Positions 1-8,832 of a DNA stretch of 64,000 nt are shown in pieces (the first letter of the stretch is position 1; each line of letters starts with the position of its first letter). The notes below the pieces were generated by a model. The model was not told the origin of the DNA, did no database searches, and worked only from the letters and a program-made list of their open reading frames with translations. The DNA lies in the NCBI RefSeq assembly GCF_003253745.1, contig NZ_MZXV01000056.1, forward strand, positions 248,001 to 312,000, given 5' to 3'. The translations under genes and the position numbers were made by a program. This DNA is from Mesorhizobium kowhaii (GTDB taxonomy: Bacteria > Pseudomonadota > Alphaproteobacteria > Rhizobiales > Rhizobiaceae).

Positions 1-480
1 CCAAAACTTCGCGAAGGCGGTGCCATCGTCAACGTGGCCTCGATCGCCGGCTATGGCTGGCGCGCCAATCTCAATCGCGCCGCCTCGATGGTCGGCATCG
101 AAGGTTTTCCGGATGTCGCCGAGGTGGTTTGCGACCATGCAGTCAGGAACGAGGAAGGCTATCCCGTCTCCAAGGAACTGCTGCTCTTGTGGACGTTTCG
201 CGCGGCGCACCAGGATCTGTTCAAACGCCGAGGCATCCGCGTCAATGCGGTGAGCCCCGGCCCGGTCGAGACACCGATCCTGAAACAGTTCCGCACCGTG
301 CTCGGCGACGCCCGCGTCGACAGCGACATTGCCAGGGTCGGACGGGCCGGCACCTCCGGCGACATCGCGCCGGTGGTGCTGTTCCTGTGCTCGGACGGCG
401 CGCGCTGGATCAACGGCGCCAACGTGCCGGTCGATGGTGGCCTCGAAGCATCGATCAATGCCGAAATGTTCGGATTCTAA
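1..480 (+). CDS. SDR family oxidoreductase, C-terminal part (5' end outside window)
   Basis: This is the C-terminal ~159 residues of a classical short-chain dehydrogenase/reductase, NAD(P)-dependent and cytosolic. The reading frame is open from base 1, where it encodes the strand leading to the active-site serine (IVNVASIAGYG). The catalytic Tyr-x-x-x-Lys follows as YPVSK, then RVNAVSPGPVETPIL, the usual loop after strand 6, and a C-terminal NGANVPVDGGLEA. About 80-100 residues with the Rossmann glycine motif lie upstream of the window. A 40-base gap separates it from the aldehyde dehydrogenase, so an alcohol-to-aldehyde-to-acid pair is plausible. The alcohol substrate cannot be read from the sequence. 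Confidence 0.9.
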   Translation, partial: PKLREGGAIVNVASIAGYGWRANLNRAASMVGIEGFPDVAEVVCDHAVRNEEGYPVSKELLLLWTFRAAHQDLFKRRGIRVNAVSPGPVETPILKQFRTVLGDARVDSDIARVGRAGTSGDIAPVVLFLCSDGARWINGANVPVDGGLEASINAEMFGF

Positions 481-520
481 CCCAAAAGAATACGCTCCAA
501 GGGGAGCGATGGAGACAGTC

Positions 521-1966
521 ATGGACATCGGACTTCTGATCGACGGCGACGAACGGGCTGCCTCAGGTGCGGTGTCCTTCGAACGCATGGACCCGTTCAC
601 CGGCAGGCTGGCGACGCGCGCCGCGGCGGCCAGCATCGCCGACGCCAATGCCGCGGTCGAGGCCGCCGCAGCCGCTTTTCCGGCCTGGTCGAAGACCGGG
701 CCTGGCGAGCGCCGCGCCTTGCTGAGCAAGGCGGCTGACGTGATGGCCTCGAAGGTCGGCGAATTCACCAGGTTGATGATGGAAGAGACAGGCGCCACCG
801 GCCCGTGGGCCGGTTTCAATGTCATGCTGGCGGCCAACATGCTGCGCGAGGCGGCGGCGATGACGACGCAGATTTCGGGCGAGATCATACCCTCCGACAA
901 GCCGGGCACGCTGGCCATGGCGATCCGCCAAGCGGCTGGTGTGTGCCTTGGCATCGCGCCGTGGAATGCACCGGTCATTCTCGGCACCCGCGCCATCGCA
1001 ATGCCGATCGCCTGCGGCAACACGGTGGTGCTGAAAGCATCCGAGATGAGCCCTGGCACGCACCGGCTGATTGGCCAGGTGCTGGTCGAGGCCGGCCTGC
1101 CCAAGGGCGTCATCAATGTCGTCACCAACGATCCCAAGGACGCCGCCGGTATCGTCGAGGCGCTGGTCGCGAACCCTTTAGTCAAGCGCGTCAACTTCAC
1201 TGGCTCGACCAAGGTCGGCAGGATCATTGCCGAGCTCGCCGGACGGTATCTGAAGCCGGCGCTGCTCGAACTCGGCGGCAAGGCGCCATTGCTGGTGCTG
1301 GACGATGCCGACATCGACGCCGCGGTCAACGCCGCCACCTTCGGCGCCTTCATGCATCAAGGTCAGATCTGCATGTCGACCGAACGGCTGATCGTCGACG
1401 ACAAGGTCGCCGATGAATTCGTTTCCAAGCTAGCGGCACGCGCGTCGCAGCTGCCGGCCGGCGACCCGCGTGGCCATGTCGTGCTGGGCTCGCTGATCAG
1501 CAGCCAGGCGGCCGACAAGATGGAGGAACTCATCACTGATGCCGTCGCCAAGGGCGCCAGGCTGGTCGCCGGCGGCAAGCGCAGCGGTACCGTGGTGGAG
1601 GCGACTTTGCTCGACCATGTTACGCCGGCAATGCGCGTCTATGCCGAAGAATCCTTCGGGCCGGTCAAGCCGGTGATCCGCGTCAAGGGCGAGGATGAGG
1701 CCGTGCGTGTCGCCAACGACACCGAATACGGCCTGTCGTCAGCCGTGTTCAGCCGCGACATCAAGCGTGCGATGGCGGTGGCCGCGCGCATCGAAGCCGG
1801 CATCTGCCATATCAATGGCCCGACCGTCGGCGACGAGGCACAGATGCCCTTCGGCGGCGTCAAGGGCTCGGGCCATGGCCGCTTCGGCGGAAAGGCATCG
1901 ATCGCTGAGTTCACCGATTTACGCTGGGTGACGATCGAGGATCCAGGCCAGCACTATCCGTTCTGA
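521..1966 (+). CDS. NAD-dependent aldehyde dehydrogenase, vanillin/benzaldehyde dehydrogenase-like
   Basis: An aldehyde dehydrogenase superfamily protein of 481 residues that would oxidise an aldehyde to the acid with NAD(P). The cofactor-side motif FTGST lies near residues 226-230. The general base Glu250 sits in LELGGK and the catalytic Cys284 in QGQICMSTER, a context typical of the vanillin/salicylaldehyde dehydrogenase branch. The ATG at 521 is chosen because GGAG at 511-514 is well spaced; an in-frame ATG at 509 is too close to its GGGGAG. It follows the SDR gene on the same strand, and its last 13 bases overlap the convergent FAD oxidase gene. An aromatic aldehyde substrate is inference only. 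Confidence 0.9.
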   Translation: MDIGLLIDGDERAASGAVSFERMDPFTGRLATRAAAASIADANAAVEAAAAAFPAWSKTGPGERRALLSKAADVMASKVGEFTRLMMEETGATGPWAGFNVMLAANMLREAAAMTTQISGEIIPSDKPGTLAMAIRQAAGVCLGIAPWNAPVILGTRAIAMPIACGNTVVLKASEMSPGTHRLIGQVLVEAGLPKGVINVVTNDPKDAAGIVEALVANPLVKRVNFTGSTKVGRIIAELAGRYLKPALLELGGKAPLLVLDDADIDAAVNAATFGAFMHQGQICMSTERLIVDDKVADEFVSKLAARASQLPAGDPRGHVVLGSLISSQAADKMEELITDAVAKGARLVAGGKRSGTVVEATLLDHVTPAMRVYAEESFGPVKPVIRVKGEDEAVRVANDTEYGLSSAVFSRDIKRAMAVAARIEAGICHINGPTVGDEAQMPFGGVKGSGHGRFGGKASIAEFTDLRWVTIEDPGQHYPF

Positions 1967-3357
1967 ACCGATGGGCCAAGGTCGAAGACCCGTCCCGGAT
2001 TCAGGATGTTTCCGGGGTCAAGCGCTGCTTTCAGCCGCCGCATCGCAGCGATTTCTGCGTCGCTGCGAACCAGATGCAGCCACTTCTTCTTGTCGAGGCC
2101 GATGCCATGCTCGGCCGAAACGCCGCCGCCGGCTGCCGCCACGCCGCGATAGACGATGTCGTATGCCGCCGCCGGATCCACCGTGCGGACCTGGTAGTGC
2201 AGATTGCCGTCACCGAGATGGCCGAAGACATAGATGTCGGCGCCGGGATCGACGGCGTGGATGGCGGCGTCCGCTTCCCGCAGGAAAGCTCCCATCCGCG
2301 CCAGCGGGATGCTGATGTCGACGCCGATCAGACCTTTGATCGAAAACAGGACGCGATTGGCGTCCTCGCGCACGGCCCACAGCGCCCGGACTTCGCGCGG
2401 CGACTGCGAGACGACCACATCGTCGATGACACCGTCTTCGACCGCTTGCATCAGCACTTCGGCAAAGCGCTCGCCGTCGCGTTCGAGCTCACTGCCCTGG
2501 ATCTCGGCCAGCACGTAGACGGACGAACCCGCAGGCAGCGGCGCCGGGATGTCCATGCTGGCGACCATCGCGTCATAGAGCGGCGCGAAGTTGACCTCAT
2601 AGGCGGACAAGAGTGGACCGAGCTTTTGCCGGAGCAGCCCGAGCAGGGCGATCGCCGCATCGAGCGAAGACAGCGCGCAGAAGGCGTTCACCTCGGACAC
2701 CGGCTTCGGATGCAGCCTGAGCGCCGCGCGTGTGACGACGCCAAGCGTCCCTTCCGTGCCGATGAAGAGCTGGCTGAGGTCGTAGCCGGAATTGTCCTTG
2801 GGCAGGCCTTTTAGCGATGTCAGCACGCTGCCATCGGCAAGCACCGCTTCCAGCCCCAGCACCTGCGCCCGGTACATGCCGTAGCGCAGCACGCGGATGC
2901 CGCCGGCATTGGTGGCGACATTGCCGCCGACCGTGGCAGAACCGCGTGCGCCGATGTCGACGCCGAACATCAGACCGGCGCCGTCGGCTGCCTCCTGCAC
3001 CGCCTGCAGCGTTGCGCCCGCCTCGGTGACGATGCTGGCAGCCTGACGATCCGGTGCATCGAGACCGGTCATGCGCTCCAGCGACAACACGACCTCGCCC
3101 GGCTGCACACGCGCGGCGCCGGTCAGCCCGGTGCGTCCGCCCTGCACGACAACTGGCTGGCCGAGATCGTTGCATGCGGCGAGTGCTGCCGCGACACCCT
3201 CGGTGTCGCGCGGGCGCAGCACCGCTTCGGGAAGCGCGCCGAGCTTGCCGTCGGGATCGTCGCGATAGCGCTGGTCCACGTCGGAGCCGGCGAGGACACC
3301 GCCCGCGCCCAACCGGTCGTCCAGAGCAGATAGAAGCTGTTGGGTTTTAGGCGACAT
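1954..3357 (-). CDS. FAD-linked oxidase, GlcD/D-2-hydroxyacid dehydrogenase family
   Basis: A 467-residue FAD-binding oxidoreductase of the GlcD/D-lactate dehydrogenase type, which oxidises a 2-hydroxyacid to the 2-oxoacid and passes electrons to a quinone or electron carrier. The N-terminal PCMH-type FAD domain shows VVVQGGRTGLTGAA near residues 70-83 and a central IGTEGTLGVVT. The C-terminal FAD-oxidase domain carries HLGDGNLH and EHGIG, the metal/substrate-binding motifs of the family. Length is normal for a stand-alone enzyme. It is the last gene of the leftward run starting at the GntR gene near 7905, 149 bases after the binding-protein gene, so it may share that operon's substrate. The true hydroxyacid is unknown. 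Confidence 0.88.
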   Translation of the reverse strand: MSPKTQQLLSALDDRLGAGGVLAGSDVDQRYRDDPDGKLGALPEAVLRPRDTEGVAAALAACNDLGQPVVVQGGRTGLTGAARVQPGEVVLSLERMTGLDAPDRQAASIVTEAGATLQAVQEAADGAGLMFGVDIGARGSATVGGNVATNAGGIRVLRYGMYRAQVLGLEAVLADGSVLTSLKGLPKDNSGYDLSQLFIGTEGTLGVVTRAALRLHPKPVSEVNAFCALSSLDAAIALLGLLRQKLGPLLSAYEVNFAPLYDAMVASMDIPAPLPAGSSVYVLAEIQGSELERDGERFAEVLMQAVEDGVIDDVVVSQSPREVRALWAVREDANRVLFSIKGLIGVDISIPLARMGAFLREADAAIHAVDPGADIYVFGHLGDGNLHYQVRTVDPAAAYDIVYRGVAAAGGGVSAEHGIGLDKKKWLHLVRSDAEIAAMRRLKAALDPGNILNPGRVFDLGPSVQNG

Positions 3358-3506
3358 TGACCAATCCTAATCATGATCGCCCGCCGGTCAAACCCCTGTC
3401 CGTGCAAGCACCATCGTCCGCATGACCGGTTGCGACAATGCAGGACAGGCCGACCGTCCAGCATCGATCGCGTTGAGATCGGATCGACGCCGGACGGTAG
3501 GTTGTC

Positions 3507-4766
3507 TTACTGAAGTTTGGCCTGCAGCGCGTTGACGTCGTCGGTGGTCATTTCACCGTCGGTCGTCACCTTGCCGTCGACGATCTTCCAGAGGCGGAAC
3601 GGACCGGTGATGTCGCCATATTTGTCGAAGGCGACCGGGCCGATGACGCCTTCGTAGCGGATCGGCTTGCCGTCCTTGATCAGGCCGAGTGCCTTGGCGA
3701 ACTCGTCCTTGCCGGCAAAGATCGGCGTGCCAGCCGGGTCGACCGCCTTGTACATCGCATCCTTGATCTTGGTCGGATCCTCGGAGCCGGCAATGGCAAT
3801 GGCGAGGCCAACGATGGCGCCGGCATCGTAGGAACGGTCGGCCGCCGGATTGGACGGCTCGATGCCGGAAAATTCCTTGTAGTTCTTCATGAAATAGTCG
3901 GTGGAGGCGGTCGGGCTGGTGCCGGACGACGTGCCATAGGCTTCCTTCAGATAATCGGCACCGACGGACTCGATGAAGTCCGGGCTGTTCATGCCGTCAT
4001 TGAGCAGGAATTTCTGCACGCCGCCTTGCGAAATCCAGGTGCGGGCAACCGTTGCGCCGTCGACCGGCGTGCTGACGAGATAGAGCCCGTCCGGCTCGCC
4101 GGCCATCGCCGCCGTCACTTCCGAGGCATAGCTCGACTGCTTTTCGTTGTAAGGCGTGTCGGAGACAATGGCGCCGCCGAGCGCTTTGTAGGCGCGCGAG
4201 AATTCGGCCACCATGTTGACGCCGAAGTCGTTGTTGACATGGATGATCGACAGCTTCTTGAAGCCCTTGTCGACGGCGTATTTGGCGGCAGCGACACCCT
4301 GCAACGCATCCGAGGTGATGGTGCGGAAGAAGATGCCGTTGGTCTTGCCATCGCGGCCAAGCGCGGTCAGCGTCGGCGATGACGAAGCCGGCGACACCTG
4401 GACGATCTTGGCCGGTGCCGTGACCGAGGTCAGGATCGGGATCGACACAGACGAGATGATGCCGCCGATGATGACCGGGACCTTCTTGACCTGAACCAGC
4501 TGGGTGGCGGCGTCGACCGCGATGTTGCCCTGGCTCTGGCTGTCGCGGGTGTCGGTCGCCAGGTCGCAGCCGCGCACGCCGCCGGCGGCGTTGATGTCAC
4601 GGAAGGCCATCTCGACCGATTTGGCGCCGGCCTGGCCGTATTCGCCGGCCGGGCCGGTCAGTTCCATGACGAGGCCGACGGTGATCTTGCAATCGGCGGC
4701 CTGCGCTACGCCGGCCATCGTCACGAGAGCGAGCGCGGTGGTGAGTTGGAGTATCGTCTTTCTCAT
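3507..4766 (-). CDS. Branched-chain amino acid-type ABC transporter substrate-binding protein
   Basis: A periplasmic binding protein of 419 residues in the Peripla_BP_6 (LivJ/LivK) family. A Sec signal peptide is visible: MRKT, a hydrophobic stretch, then cleavage after VAQA. The mature part begins CKITVGLVMELTGPAGEYGQ, the usual first strand and ligand loop. A good ribosome site (AAAGGGG) precedes the ATG. It lies 93 bases downstream of the NTF2-like gene in the leftward operon headed by a DUF3830 gene. No permease or ATPase genes accompany it on this strand, so it most likely serves the divergent LivGFHM set from 8032 onward. The family binds many ligands besides leucine, so the ligand is open. 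Confidence 0.88.
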   Translation of the reverse strand: MRKTILQLTTALALVTMAGVAQAADCKITVGLVMELTGPAGEYGQAGAKSVEMAFRDINAAGGVRGCDLATDTRDSQSQGNIAVDAATQLVQVKKVPVIIGGIISSVSIPILTSVTAPAKIVQVSPASSSPTLTALGRDGKTNGIFFRTITSDALQGVAAAKYAVDKGFKKLSIIHVNNDFGVNMVAEFSRAYKALGGAIVSDTPYNEKQSSYASEVTAAMAGEPDGLYLVSTPVDGATVARTWISQGGVQKFLLNDGMNSPDFIESVGADYLKEAYGTSSGTSPTASTDYFMKNYKEFSGIEPSNPAADRSYDAGAIVGLAIAIAGSEDPTKIKDAMYKAVDPAGTPIFAGKDEFAKALGLIKDGKPIRYEGVIGPVAFDKYGDITGPFRLWKIVDGKVTTDGEMTTDDVNALQAKLQ

Positions 4767-4859
4767 TGTTGTTCCCCTTTGAGCTACACGAACTGGATTA
4801 CATGTCTCTTTGTCTGCGCATCGGATTTACCTTCGCACTTTTTGGCCCGATGCTCCTGT

Positions 4860-5288
4860 TCAGCGTTCCGGCACCTGCAGCCAGGTTTCTTGCAGATGTC
4901 GCCATTCGACACCGTTGGGCGCCGATGAACTGGTGGTGAAGACGGCACTCGATTGGCGACGGTTGTGCTTGCCGCCGCGCAGCTGCGCCTCGACGTAGAG
5001 GACGACGATCGTGTCCCCGCCCTGCCAGCCGGGGCGGATGTCCTCGATCGAAATGGCGAAGCCGTCGTCGCAAGTGGCGCGGCTGGTGCGGACATGATCG
5101 ACGACCGCGGCGCGATCGAGGACCTGGCCGTCCGGCGCGACCATGGCGAAGCCGTCGCCAATGACGCGCTCGAAGCGGCTGAAGTCGGCCTTGCCGGCGC
5201 GCGCGGCGACGAACCAGTCGACGAAAAAGCGATGCAGGTCGACGACCTCGGCGCTGGCGCGTGAAAACAGGGAAGGCTCGCCGCTCAT
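4860..5288 (-). CDS. NTF2-like / DUF4440-type small protein
   Basis: A 142-residue protein with the pattern of an NTF2-like alpha+beta cone: N-terminal helices (VVDLHRFFVDWFVAARAG), then MVAPDGQVLDRAAVVDHVR and beta strands ending in WRHLQETW. Proteins of this fold act as small isomerases, dehydratases, hydrolases or ligand carriers. I see no residue set that identifies a reaction. Its ATG overlaps the stop codon of the aldo/keto reductase gene by four bases, so the two are translationally coupled and probably act in the same pathway. Confidence 0.7.
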   Translation of the reverse strand: MSGEPSLFSRASAEVVDLHRFFVDWFVAARAGKADFSRFERVIGDGFAMVAPDGQVLDRAAVVDHVRTSRATCDDGFAISIEDIRPGWQGGDTIVVLYVEAQLRGGKHNRRQSSAVFTTSSSAPNGVEWRHLQETWLQVPER

Positions 5289-6340
5289 TGTTTCCCCGCA
5301 TTGAGGTTGTAGTGCATGATCGAACCGTGGCGGCCGTGGCGGTCGCGCTCCAGCGTGTAGACATCTCCTTCAAGCCCGGAGCCCTGTGCGATGACGGCGG
5401 CAATCCGCGCCCGGTCCTCGGCGTCGAGCGCAACGTCCATGATGCCAGCATTGGCAAGCGCATGCGCCTGGTTGCGGGCACCGACGATGACGGCCGCCAC
5501 TTGCGGCTGCTCCAGCACCCAGGCGCTGGCGACGGTGGCGATGTCGACGCCATGGCGGTCGCCGACGGCCTTCAGCGCCTGAAGCAGTTGCTGGAACAGG
5601 TCCCAGCCGCCAAAGTCATCGATGATCAGCTTGTATTTGACCAGCGAGCGGTTTTCGAGCGGCGTGGCAGGCTCGGCCATGCCTAGCCATTTGTCGCTGA
5701 GGAAACCGCCGGCAACGGAGCCGTAGCAGAGGAAGCTGACGCGGTTCTTCGCGGCGAGTGCGGCAAGGCTGTTGCCCGGCCGCTGGTCGAGCACCGAATA
5801 TTGCAACTGCTGGCTGACCAGCGGGATGCCGGCGGCGAGGATTTCGGCGAGCCGCGGCGTGTCGAAATTGGTGGTGCCGAGATTGCGCACCTTGCCCTCA
5901 AGCCGAAGCTCATTGAGCCAGCCCATCGCCTCGACATAGCGCGGCTGCGCATAGTCCCACCAGTGGAACTGCACGAGATCGAGCCGCTCGGTCTTCAGCC
6001 GCCGCAGCGACTGGTCGACGATACTCCTGATGTAGTCGCGGCTGATGCCGGCCAGCCGTTCGAGGTCGGGCACCAGCTTGGTGTGCACCTTCATCCTGGC
6101 GGCGGCGTCGAGGCCGCGCTCGCTGGCCAGTCGCAGGCGCGCGGCGCCGATCAGCTCCTCGACGCCGGTGTAGATGTCGGCGCAATCATAGGTCCAGATG
6201 CCGGCATCGAAGGTGGCGATCAGATCGGTCACCGCCTGCTGGCGGTCGATGGCGCCATGGCCGCCGGCCAATTGCCAGCCACCGCGGATGACGCGCGAGA
6301 TCGTGTAGCCGGGGCCGAGTTCGAAGGTCTTGGCACTCAT
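5285..6340 (-). CDS. Aldo/keto reductase
   Basis: A 351-residue NADPH-dependent oxidoreductase of the aldo/keto reductase (TIM-barrel) family. The tetrad is recognisable: Asp and Tyr in WTYDCADIYTG, Lys in KVHTKLVPD and His in LVQFHWWDYA. A C-terminal VIVGARNQAHALANAGI matches the NADPH-binding segment. The start at 6340 gives MSAKTFELG; longer in-frame starts run into the TIGR04076 gene. It overlaps the neighbouring genes by four bases at both ends, which places it in the middle of a tightly coupled operon. Substrate unknown; the LivJ-type binding protein downstream suggests a small imported acid or amide. Confidence 0.88.
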   Translation of the reverse strand: MSAKTFELGPGYTISRVIRGGWQLAGGHGAIDRQQAVTDLIATFDAGIWTYDCADIYTGVEELIGAARLRLASERGLDAAARMKVHTKLVPDLERLAGISRDYIRSIVDQSLRRLKTERLDLVQFHWWDYAQPRYVEAMGWLNELRLEGKVRNLGTTNFDTPRLAEILAAGIPLVSQQLQYSVLDQRPGNSLAALAAKNRVSFLCYGSVAGGFLSDKWLGMAEPATPLENRSLVKYKLIIDDFGGWDLFQQLLQALKAVGDRHGVDIATVASAWVLEQPQVAAVIVGARNQAHALANAGIMDVALDAEDRARIAAVIAQGSGLEGDVYTLERDRHGRHGSIMHYNLNAGKQ

Positions 6341-6690
6341 TTGTCGTCTCTCGGCTTCGGCAGCGGCACGGCCGTGGTCTCGGCATGGCTGAACCGCCGC
6401 TTGCCGGTCCTGACGATCCTCAGCCGGCTGGCGCAATTGGGATCGGGACAAGCGATCTCGGCGTCCGAGGTCATCCAGTCGTTCGGGTGGCTGGGGCGCT
6501 GCTTGGCTGCCAGCAGCGGCAACACGGCCGATATCGAATAGATCGAAAAGCCCTGGCGGGCCGGCATCGACAGCATCTCGCCCTTGAGCTCGAAATAGTC
6601 GCCGGCCTTGGCGCCGCAATAGATCGGCTTGCCTTCAGGAATGACCGCCTCGATGCGAAGATCGAAGAGTTCGAAACTATCGTCAGCCAT
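6337..6690 (-). CDS. TIGR04076 family protein
   Basis: A 117-residue soluble protein that I recognise as the uncharacterised TIGR04076 type: FELFDLRIEAVIPEGKPIYCGAKAGDYF at the start, then YSISAVLPLLAAKQR, NDWMTSD and a Cys pair in CPDPNC. The three cysteines could bind a metal, but this is inference. The ATG at 6690 is one base from the DUF3830 stop codon, and the stop codon overlaps the aldo/keto reductase start by four bases. Members of this family that I know of occur beside oxidoreductase genes, but no reaction is established. Confidence 0.72.
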   Translation of the reverse strand: MADDSFELFDLRIEAVIPEGKPIYCGAKAGDYFELKGEMLSMPARQGFSIYSISAVLPLLAAKQRPSHPNDWMTSDAEIACPDPNCASRLRIVRTGKRRFSHAETTAVPLPKPRDDK

Positions 6691-6691
6691 T

Positions 6692-7174
6692 TCAGACCTC
6701 CACCAGGCTGAAGGTGACGTCGCAGGCGCCGTTGCGGCGGATGACGCCGCAGGCGGCGGCGAACCGATCGCGCTCTTCGGCGCGCACTTGCGCCACCACG
6801 CTGCCGGCGAGCCAGCCGATCGGGAACAGCAGGCGCGCGCCCTGCCCGTAATAGAGCCCGATGTCGAAGATCGCATTGGGATTGCCGCCCCACATGCGCG
6901 GTGGCACATAGGACAGCACGATGTCGCCCGGCTGCGGTGTCAACGTCGCGTTCTCCGCCGGCAAGGGCCTGGCATAGGGCTGGCCCTCGAGATCGGCAGC
7001 GGGAACCGGACAGGAGATTTCCGGCCCCGTCCACATCGCATGGATGCCCGGGACGACGCGTGGCGTGCCGAGATATGCCTTGAGAAAGGCGGCGTTTTCC
7101 GGCGCCTTCTCCGGCAGCAACAGCGCCGTGACGGAAAGCTGCGAGCGCGGCTCGGTGATCCTGATGGCGGTCAT
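6692..7174 (-). CDS. DUF3830-like protein (cyclophilin-like fold)
   Basis: A 160-residue protein with features I associate with DUF3830, a cyclophilin-like family found in catabolic operons next to importers. Visible pieces are APENAAFLKAYLGT (the loop after strand 1), HAMWTGPEISCPVP, PQPGDIVLSYVPP and FDIGLYYGQGARLLFPIGW. No signal peptide. Its ATG overlaps the GntR stop codon by four bases, so it is the first structural gene of the operon. Function unknown. An isomerase or ligand-binding role would fit the fold but is not shown. Confidence 0.6.
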   Translation of the reverse strand: MTAIRITEPRSQLSVTALLLPEKAPENAAFLKAYLGTPRVVPGIHAMWTGPEISCPVPAADLEGQPYARPLPAENATLTPQPGDIVLSYVPPRMWGGNPNAIFDIGLYYGQGARLLFPIGWLAGSVVAQVRAEERDRFAAACGVIRRNGACDVTFSLVEV

Positions 7175-7905
7175 GTCTGGTCTTTCGCGGCGGCGGATTG
7201 CAGCTTGCTGCGCAGGAAGGTGAAGGGCCGGCTGATGTCGGCGACCAGCGATTCCCGCGCTGCTTGCGCATCCTGCGTGGCCAGCGCCGTGACGATGCGG
7301 CGGTGATACTGGGCGGTGTCGACCTCGCCGGCTTCCGAGAAGGCGTAGATGGCGACACGAATGCAGGGGCCTGATTGCAGCCACAGGCTCTCGATCATCG
7401 GGATCAGCACGGCCGAGCCGCAGGAACGGTAAATCTCGAAATGAAAACTCTGGTTGAGCGTCACTTCGCGATCGACATCCTTCTTGTGCTTCAACGCCCG
7501 CATCTCGTCCCATTCGCCGAGAATGGTCTCGATGGTGGCGATCTGGCGCGGCCCCATACGAGCGGCGGCCAGCGCGATGGCCTCGCCTTCGATGAGGATG
7601 CGGGCACGCAAGAGATCGTCGAGGCGTTCCAGCGTGATCGGCGGCACCCGCACCGAACGGTTGGGCAGCGCCTCCAGCGCCTTTTCCGTGATCAGCCGGC
7701 CGAGCGCCTCGCGCACCGGCATGGTCGACGTCACCAGCGCATCGGCGAGCCCACGGATGGTCAGCACCTGGCTTGGCTCGAACAGGCCGCCGATCAGGGC
7801 GCGGCGCAATTCCGAATAGACGCGATCCTGCACGGTTTCGCGGCCGACCGGCGCAAGCTGGGCCGCGATCGCCTCATTGTTCCTTTCGATGGCAGCCTTT
7901 TGCAT
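7171..7905 (-). CDS. GntR family transcriptional regulator (FadR/FCD subfamily)
   Basis: A 244-residue DNA-binding repressor/activator. The N-terminal winged helix is seen in DRVYSELRRALIGGLFEPSQVLTIRGLADAL with PVREALGRLITEKALE as recognition helix and wing. The C-terminal FCD ligand domain keeps the metal-type residues in NQSFHFEIYRSCG and the histidine in QYHRRIVTAL. It heads the leftward operon and is transcribed divergently from livG. The 126-base divergent region holds the palindrome TGTGATCACA, a likely operator. The effector is probably the imported substrate or a breakdown product. Confidence 0.9.
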   Translation of the reverse strand: MQKAAIERNNEAIAAQLAPVGRETVQDRVYSELRRALIGGLFEPSQVLTIRGLADALVTSTMPVREALGRLITEKALEALPNRSVRVPPITLERLDDLLRARILIEGEAIALAAARMGPRQIATIETILGEWDEMRALKHKKDVDREVTLNQSFHFEIYRSCGSAVLIPMIESLWLQSGPCIRVAIYAFSEAGEVDTAQYHRRIVTALATQDAQAARESLVADISRPFTFLRSKLQSAAAKDQT

Positions 7906-8031
7906 GGATTTCCGGTCTTGGCGGTTTTCGGCTTGCAGACGAAATTAAAGCCGAATAGCGTGATCAAAGCAAGTGTGATCACAAATCAAAAATCAGGAGA
8001 CGGCAACGATCGTCTTCGGCCAGAGGGTTTG
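7906..8031. promoter_or_regulatory. Divergent promoter region with candidate GntR operator
   Basis: The region between the divergent gntR and livG genes. It contains the perfect 10-base palindrome TGTGATCACA at 7974-7983 and a second TGATCA core at 7961-7966, 16 bases away, about one and a half helical turns. Symmetric sites of this kind between a GntR gene and its divergent transport operon are usual operators. No clear -35/-10 pair can be assigned with confidence. Confidence 0.5.
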
Positions 8032-8832
8032 ATGAGCGAGGCAGCGGAACAGCAGGGGCAGAAGACCCGTGCGCCGGTTCTGACGGCAAGGAACGTCGTC
8101 AGGCGGTTCGGCGGCCTTGTCGCCGTCAACGATGTCTCGTTTGACGTCAGGGCGGGAGAAATCCTCGGCCTGATCGGGCCGAACGGCGCCGGCAAGACGA
8201 CGACGTTCGATCTGCTTGCCGGCAGCACCCTGCCGACCAGCGGCGATATCCTTCTCAACGGCACGCGCGTTTCGGGGGAAGCCGCGCATCTGCGCATCGG
8301 TCGCGGTCTTGGCCGCACCTTCCAGATCCCGCGCCCGCTGCCCAATCTGACGCTGATCGAAAACATCATGCTGGCGGCACAGGGCCAGGCCGGCGAGAGA
8401 CTGCTCGCCAATTTCGTCACACCGTGGCGGGTGGCGGCGCAGGAAAGAGCCGCCAGGACCAAGGCGCTCGAACTGCTGGAGCTCGTCACCCTTACCCATC
8501 TTGCGCATGAGCCGGCGCGCGTGCTTTCCGGCGGCCAGCGCAAGCTGCTCGAACTCGCCCGCGTCATGATGGCCGACCCGGCGATCATCCTGCTCGACGA
8601 ACCGGCGGCCGGCGTCAACGCAACGCTGCTCGAGGTCATCATCGACCGCATCCGCGATATCAACGCGCGCGGCATCACCTTCCTGCTGATCGAGCACAAT
8701 ATCGACATGGTGACGCGGCTCTGCCATCGCGTCCTCGTCATGGCGAGCGGCCAGTTGCTCAGCGAAGGCACGGCGGAACAGGTCGCCCGCGACCCGCGCG
8801 TCATCGAGGCCTATCTCGGAGGCGCGGCATGA
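8032..8832 (+). CDS. livG: ABC transporter ATP-binding protein, LivG type
   Basis: A 266-residue ATPase of the branched-chain amino acid importer family, cytoplasmic side. Walker A is GPNGAGKTT near residues 49-57, the signature LSGGQRK, Walker B ILLDEPAAGVN and the H-loop LIEHNIDMV. The LivG-type insert GRTFQIPRPLPNLTLIENIMLA is present. The chosen ATG is followed by the polar tail EAAEQQGQK; longer in-frame starts would cross the divergent promoter. Its stop overlaps the livF start by four bases. The substrate of the system is not necessarily an amino acid. Confidence 0.9.
   Translation: MSEAAEQQGQKTRAPVLTARNVVRRFGGLVAVNDVSFDVRAGEILGLIGPNGAGKTTTFDLLAGSTLPTSGDILLNGTRVSGEAAHLRIGRGLGRTFQIPRPLPNLTLIENIMLAAQGQAGERLLANFVTPWRVAAQERAARTKALELLELVTLTHLAHEPARVLSGGQRKLLELARVMMADPAIILLDEPAAGVNATLLEVIIDRIRDINARGITFLLIEHNIDMVTRLCHRVLVMASGQLLSEGTAEQVARDPRVIEAYLGGAA

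Noticed and set aside
5285..6619. Longer N-terminus of the aldo/keto reductase
   Set aside because: The extension would overlap most of the TIGR04076 gene in another frame and has no family similarity; the start at 6340 gives a standard N-terminus and a four-base overlap.
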